Shown piece after piece: positions 14,411-16,549 of a stretch of 16,549 nucleotides of DNA. Every line of letters begins with the position of its first letter. Position 1 is the stretch's first letter. The stretch lies in assembly GCA_030606805.1 (NCBI GenBank), contig JAUWFS010000055.1, positions 1-16,549 of the forward strand, in the 5' to 3' direction. The DNA comes from B13-G4 sp030606805. GTDB lineage: Bacteria; Desulfobacterota; Desulfobacteria; Desulfobacterales; ETH-SRB1. The notes beneath the pieces are model-generated. The model was given only the letters and a program-made list of their open reading frames with translations. It searched no databases and was not told where the DNA came from. A program made the translations under genes and the position numbers.

Positions 14411-14485
14411 AAACGGTTCACGGTTTTTTATGAGTTCTCACAACTGAGTTTCTTGCTTTTATGTTTTGATCAACCGTGAACGGTT
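14411..14485. repeat. AACGGTTCACGGTT...AACCGTGAACGGTT repeat, copy 1
   Basis: Imperfect inverted ends (AACGGTTCACGGTT and AACCGTGAACGGTT) enclose a T-rich centre. The stretch 14457-14477 (TTTTATGTTTTGATCAACC...) is an exact 21-base reverse complement of 15756-15776. It sits between nadB and the small one-TM gene; the surrounding 14355-14541 gap holds nothing else that I can see. Confidence 0.65.
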
Positions 14486-14541
14486 ATTATGATAGCTTCT
14501 TGATCAGACAGCAGGTAGAAAATTCTATAGAGGAAGATGCA

Positions 14542-14829
14542 ATGATACACAAAATTAAGCACCTAATTTTATTGGCTATTTTGGTATCTATCGGATATTT
14601 TTTGTTATCAAATCATATAATTTATTTTGGTAATGGGATTAAGTTATTAAAAAAATCAAGGCCTACTTCAGCTTATACCTTCTTCAGCATTGAAAATAAA
14701 AAAGTTGAGGATATTCTAAAAATTGAAGACTTGCGAAATGACGGTATAGGAGATTTTCTTGTTGAGATTGGGACGCTGAATAACGAAGAAAAAGAACAAT
14801 TGGAACATATTATTACGAGCCGTCCATAA
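14542..14829 (+). CDS. Small hypothetical protein with one N-terminal membrane segment
   Basis: From the ATG at 14542 the product has 95 residues; AGAGGAAG five bases upstream decides this start over the in-frame ATG at 14476, which lies in repeat sequence. Residues 7-32 (HLILLAILVSIGYFLLSNHIIYFG) form a membrane segment or uncleaved signal anchor. The rest is soluble and mixed charge, with KSRPTSAYTFFSIENKKVEDILKIEDLRNDGIGDFLVEIG. I do not recognise a named family. The KLLKKSRPTSAYTFFSIENK and GIGDFLVEIG stretches look constrained, which suggests a genuine conserved small membrane protein. It is 187 bases from nadB with a repeat between, so its promoter is uncertain. Confidence 0.7.
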   Translation: MIHKIKHLILLAILVSIGYFLLSNHIIYFGNGIKLLKKSRPTSAYTFFSIENKKVEDILKIEDLRNDGIGDFLVEIGTLNNEEKEQLEHIITSRP

Positions 14830-14882
14830 CTGAACTGGAAAAACGTTTTACGATTTTATAACGGCATTTGTTAATATCTATC

Positions 14883-14902
14883 AAAAAAGGGCTAACCAGC
14901 CC
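14883..14902 (-). terminator. Rho-independent terminator of tRNA-Ala
   Basis: On the minus strand GGGCT-GGTT-AGCCC forms a 5-bp GC-rich stem with a four-base loop and runs straight into TTTTTT. It lies 25 bases beyond the CCA end of tRNA-Ala. Confidence 0.75.
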
Positions 14903-14926
14903 GGCTAAACCCTTATTATTATTATC

Positions 14927-15002
14927 TGGTGGAGCTGAGGGGGATCGAACCCCTGACCTCATGACTGCCAGTCATGCGCTCTCCCATCTGAGCTACAGCC
15001 CC
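14927..15002 (-). tRNA. tRNA-Ala (anticodon GGC)
   Basis: The minus strand folds into a 76-base tRNA including encoded CCA. The acceptor stem GGGGCTG/CAGCTCC contains the G3:U70 pair that identifies alanine tRNAs. The D arm is GCTCAGATGGGAGAGC, the anticodon stem CATGA/TCATG encloses CTGGCAG (anticodon GGC), and the T arm is AGGGGTTCGATCCCCCT. It reads GCC and GCU codons. It is a solitary gene, not part of an rRNA operon. Confidence 0.98.
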
Positions 15003-15021
15003 AATTAATATAAGTGGGGCA

Positions 15022-15048
15022 AGTAACAAAAAGCTTTAAATGTGTCAA
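15022..15048 (-). promoter_or_regulatory. Candidate promoter of tRNA-Ala
   Basis: A perfect minus-strand TTGACA (15048-15043) is followed after 15 bases by GTTACT (15027-15022), which would place transcription start a few bases before the tRNA at 15002. The -10 match is weak. Confidence 0.35.
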
Positions 15049-15063
15049 TATTTATTTGTAGCC

Positions 15064-15328
15064 GTTCACGGCTTGAAACTTGAAATTGGAAAGTAGAAAT
15101 TGGGAAGAACAGTACAAAAGCATGAAGGCCAAATTTGATAAACTCGTAAAAAGTGCGATTTACCCCTTAATCGTCATTCCCGCGAAGGCGGGGCACGCAG
15201 TGAAGCATTAGCGCTATCCAGTAATTACAGCTTGTTATGGACTCCCGCCTTCGCGGGAGTGACCTGATTTTGGACTTTTTACGGGTGCATCAAATTTCTA
15301 ATTTCTATTTTCTAATTTCAACGTTCTG
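15064..15328. repeat. GTTCACGG...inverted-repeat element, copy 2, split by another element
   Basis: From GTTCACGGCTTGAAACTTG (15064) to 15136 it follows the reverse complement of the 9493-9615 element. It then breaks at AAATTT and resumes at 15292 with AAATTTCTAATTT...TTTCAACGTTCTG, a diverged version of the other copy's end. The interruption is the 155-bp element at 15137-15291. Confidence 0.65.
15137..15291. mobile_element. 155-bp inverted-repeat element with CCCGCGAAGGCGGG hairpins
   Basis: The ends GATAAACTCGTAAAAAGT and the complement of ACTTTTTACGGGTGCATC pair, and internal GTCATTCCCGCGAAGGCGGG (15173-15192) pairs with 15244-15263 at 19 of 20 positions. Each arm is itself a small CCCGC-GAAG-GCGGG hairpin. 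AAATTT flanks both sides (15131-15136, 15292-15297) and may be a target duplication. It is the only GC-rich block in this gap, has no coding capacity, and lies 80 bases upstream of rplS. Confidence 0.7.
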
Positions 15329-15372
15329 TATATAAAAATTCAAACAGATTATAATGACGAAAGGTTAATATT

Positions 15373-15720
15373 ATGCAAACAATAGAACAGATAGAAAGAG
15401 AAATGATGCGGCTTGATTTGCCTGCTTTTGCTCCAGGAGATACTATTAAGGTATATGTCAAGATAAAGGAGGGTGAAAAAGAGCGCATTCAGGCTTTTCA
15501 GGGGGTTGTAATAAGCAAACGCAAAGGCAGAAGTAACGCTACGTTTACAGTACGCAAGGTTTCGTACGGTATAGGTGTTGAGCGTATTTTCCCTCTCCAT
15601 TCCCCGCTCATCGATAAAATCAAGGTTGTTTCCAAAGGCCGTGTGCGGCGTGCAAAGATCTATTATCTGCGCAAACTGAGAGGCAAGGCTGCCAGAATAA
15701 AGGAACAGCGTTTTAACTAA
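15373..15720 (+). CDS. rplS: 50S ribosomal protein L19
   Basis: L19 sits at the 30S-50S interface. The 115-residue length is normal for bacteria. The sequence carries the expected APGDTIKVYVKIKEGEKERIQ, FQGVVISKRKGRSNATFTVR, SYGIGVERIFPLHSPLIDKI and a basic RGRVRRAKIYYLRKLRGKAAR end. GAAAGG eight bases before the ATG is the ribosome binding site, and TATAAT at 15350-15355 could be part of a promoter although no good -35 is present. In many bacteria rplS follows rpsP-rimM-trmD; here the upstream 500 bases hold only repeats and a tRNA on the other strand, so rplS seems to start its own transcript. rnhB follows after 148 bases. Confidence 0.98.
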   Translation: MQTIEQIEREMMRLDLPAFAPGDTIKVYVKIKEGEKERIQAFQGVVISKRKGRSNATFTVRKVSYGIGVERIFPLHSPLIDKIKVVSKGRVRRAKIYYLRKLRGKAARIKEQRFN

Positions 15721-15730
15721 TATCGTAATC

Positions 15731-15811
15731 GTTCACGGTTCACAGTTCACGGTTAACGGTTGATCAAAACATAAAACGGTTCACAGTTTACCGTTAACTG
15801 TAAACCGTCAA
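15731..15811. repeat. GTTCACGG/AACGGTTGATCAAAACATAAAA repeat, copy 2
   Basis: GTTCACGGTTCACAGTTCAC, then GGTTAACGGTTGATCAAAAC, then ACAGTTTACCGTTAACTGT form a series of short direct and inverted copies of one motif. The block 15756-15776 is the exact complement of 14457-14477. It lies in the rplS-rnhB gap and could fold in the transcript. Confidence 0.6.
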
Positions 15812-15868
15812 CATTAGTCGTTGCATAGTTCATTGAAAAAAGTGTGAACTGTTACCTAATACCTTTCT

Positions 15869-16486
15869 ATGGACTCCATGAAACTTGATCCATGGTCTTT
15901 TGAAAAAAAAAGTATTAAAAAGGGATTTTCAAGAGTTGCCGGTATTGATGAAGCCGGTCGTGGTCCCCTGGCAGGGCCTGTTGTTTCTGCGGCAGTTATA
16001 CTGCCCACCTCTTTTCCGGTTTCCGATGTAAAAGATTCAAAAAAATTAACACCAGGGAAAAGAGCCGATCTATATGAAAAGATTTATGAGCATGCAATAT
16101 CCATAGGTATAGGGATAATTGACTCGATAGAAATAGATCGTATCAATATCCTGCAGGCATCACTCATGTCCATGGCCATGTCTGTCGACAATCTTAACCC
16201 TCAGCCGGATTATCTGCTTATCGACGGCAAATTCAAAATACCATCGGTTCTGCCGCAAGAGCCGATTGTGAAGGGTGATTCACTGAGCATCTCTATTGCG
16301 GCCGCTTCTATTGTCGCCAAGGTAACCCGTGACAGGCTGATGGAAAGATATCATATCGATTATCCGCATTTTGGTTTTTCCCAGCACAAAGGATATCCGA
16401 CCAGAGCCCATAAAGAGGCTATCAGGGAGTTCGGCCCCTGTCCAATTCACAGGCGTAGTTTCAAGTCGATTGTCGTTTGCCCTTAA
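15869..16486 (+). CDS. rnhB: Ribonuclease HII
   Basis: RNase HII cuts RNA in RNA-DNA hybrids and removes single ribonucleotides misincorporated in DNA. The 205-residue protein is complete. AGIDEAGRGPLAGPVVSAAV provides the catalytic pair D27 and E28, DSKKLT follows at 56-61, D119 is in LLIDGK, and D137 in KGDSLSISIAAASIVAKVTR. The C-terminal HKGYPTRAHKEAIREFGPCP and PIHRRSF are the family's substrate-binding end. The ATG at 15869 is used; one at 15878 (three codons later) is equally possible, and neither has a clear ribosome binding site. The rplS-rnhB order is common in bacteria. The 63 bases after the stop codon hold no gene that can be supported. Confidence 0.97.
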   Translation: MDSMKLDPWSFEKKSIKKGFSRVAGIDEAGRGPLAGPVVSAAVILPTSFPVSDVKDSKKLTPGKRADLYEKIYEHAISIGIGIIDSIEIDRINILQASLMSMAMSVDNLNPQPDYLLIDGKFKIPSVLPQEPIVKGDSLSISIAAASIVAKVTRDRLMERYHIDYPHFGFSQHKGYPTRAHKEAIREFGPCPIHRRSFKSIVVCP

Positions 16487-16549
16487 TTTGTAAATTGACA
16501 TCCCAGTTTGCCTTTCATTTTGTGCAACAAATCACACTTTACGCCCGAA

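Noticed and set aside
14927..15002. tRNA-Ala as an integration site
   Set aside because: No integrase and no duplicated tRNA 3' end in the window.
15349..15600. 83-codon minus-strand ORF
   Set aside because: Antisense to rplS.
15731..15811. Possible CRISPR array from repeated GGTTCACGGTT units
   Set aside because: Units are short, irregular and in both orientations, with no constant-length spacers and no cas genes.
16495..16549. Start of a next gene (such as yraN) from TTG 16495 or GTG 16522
   Set aside because: The frame is open to the window end, but there is no ribosome binding site and too few residues to identify.

Overview
The window looks like chromosomal DNA of an AT-rich Gram-negative bacterium, most likely a Desulfobacterota member close to the Desulfobacterales. 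This is an inference from gene content (futalosine-type UbiA/UbiX pair, AmmeMemoRadiSam enzyme, GpgS, SH3/anchor protein next to nadB) and from the intergenic repeats of the 'GTAAAAAGTCC' kind; no rRNA or other firm taxonomic marker is present. Almost everything is ordinary housekeeping. The unusual part is between the genes, where at least five families of short inverted-repeat elements sit, in two places one inside another.

Layout. Bases 1-1250 (minus strand): the 5' end of an M28-type aminopeptidase cut by the window edge, an ORF6N-domain protein and a small unknown protein. Bases 1291-1758 (plus): a small predicted membrane protein behind a good sigma70-like promoter. Bases 1913-5556 (minus): a run ribF - flippase-like membrane protein - def - fmt, that is flavin cofactor synthesis plus the N-formyl cycle of translation. 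Its two 3' genes are separated by a 127-bp hairpin element, and a ~103-bp MITE lies directly after the fmt stop codon. Bases 5667-5991: a second hairpin element of the same type, split by a second, inverted copy of the MITE, then tRNA-Leu(CAG) with a terminator.

Bases 6160-9437 (minus): a tight cluster of methyltransferase - amrS - ubiA/mqnP - ubiX/mqnM, with the last three overlapping or nearly touching; the prenyltransferase and flavin prenyltransferase probably act in menaquinone synthesis. Bases 9672-11802 (minus): an M20-like metallopeptidase homologue that lacks the catalytic Glu-Glu pair, overlapping gpgS (glucosyl-3-phosphoglycerate synthase, compatible-solute synthesis). Bases 12052-14354 (plus): an SH3/coiled-coil/membrane-anchor protein and nadB (NAD synthesis). 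Bases 14355-15372: repeats, a small one-TM protein, tRNA-Ala(GGC) on the minus strand and a composite repeat. Bases 15373-16486 (plus): rplS and rnhB, separated by another repeat and without trmD/rimM/rpsP upstream.

No phage module, transposase gene, CRISPR array, toxin-antitoxin pair or defence island is visible. The best leads are the MITE with TA target duplication and its clean insertion into a hairpin element, the second nested repeat near rplS, the probable M20 pseudoenzyme beside gpgS, and a 31-bp palindrome inside the ORF6N gene.
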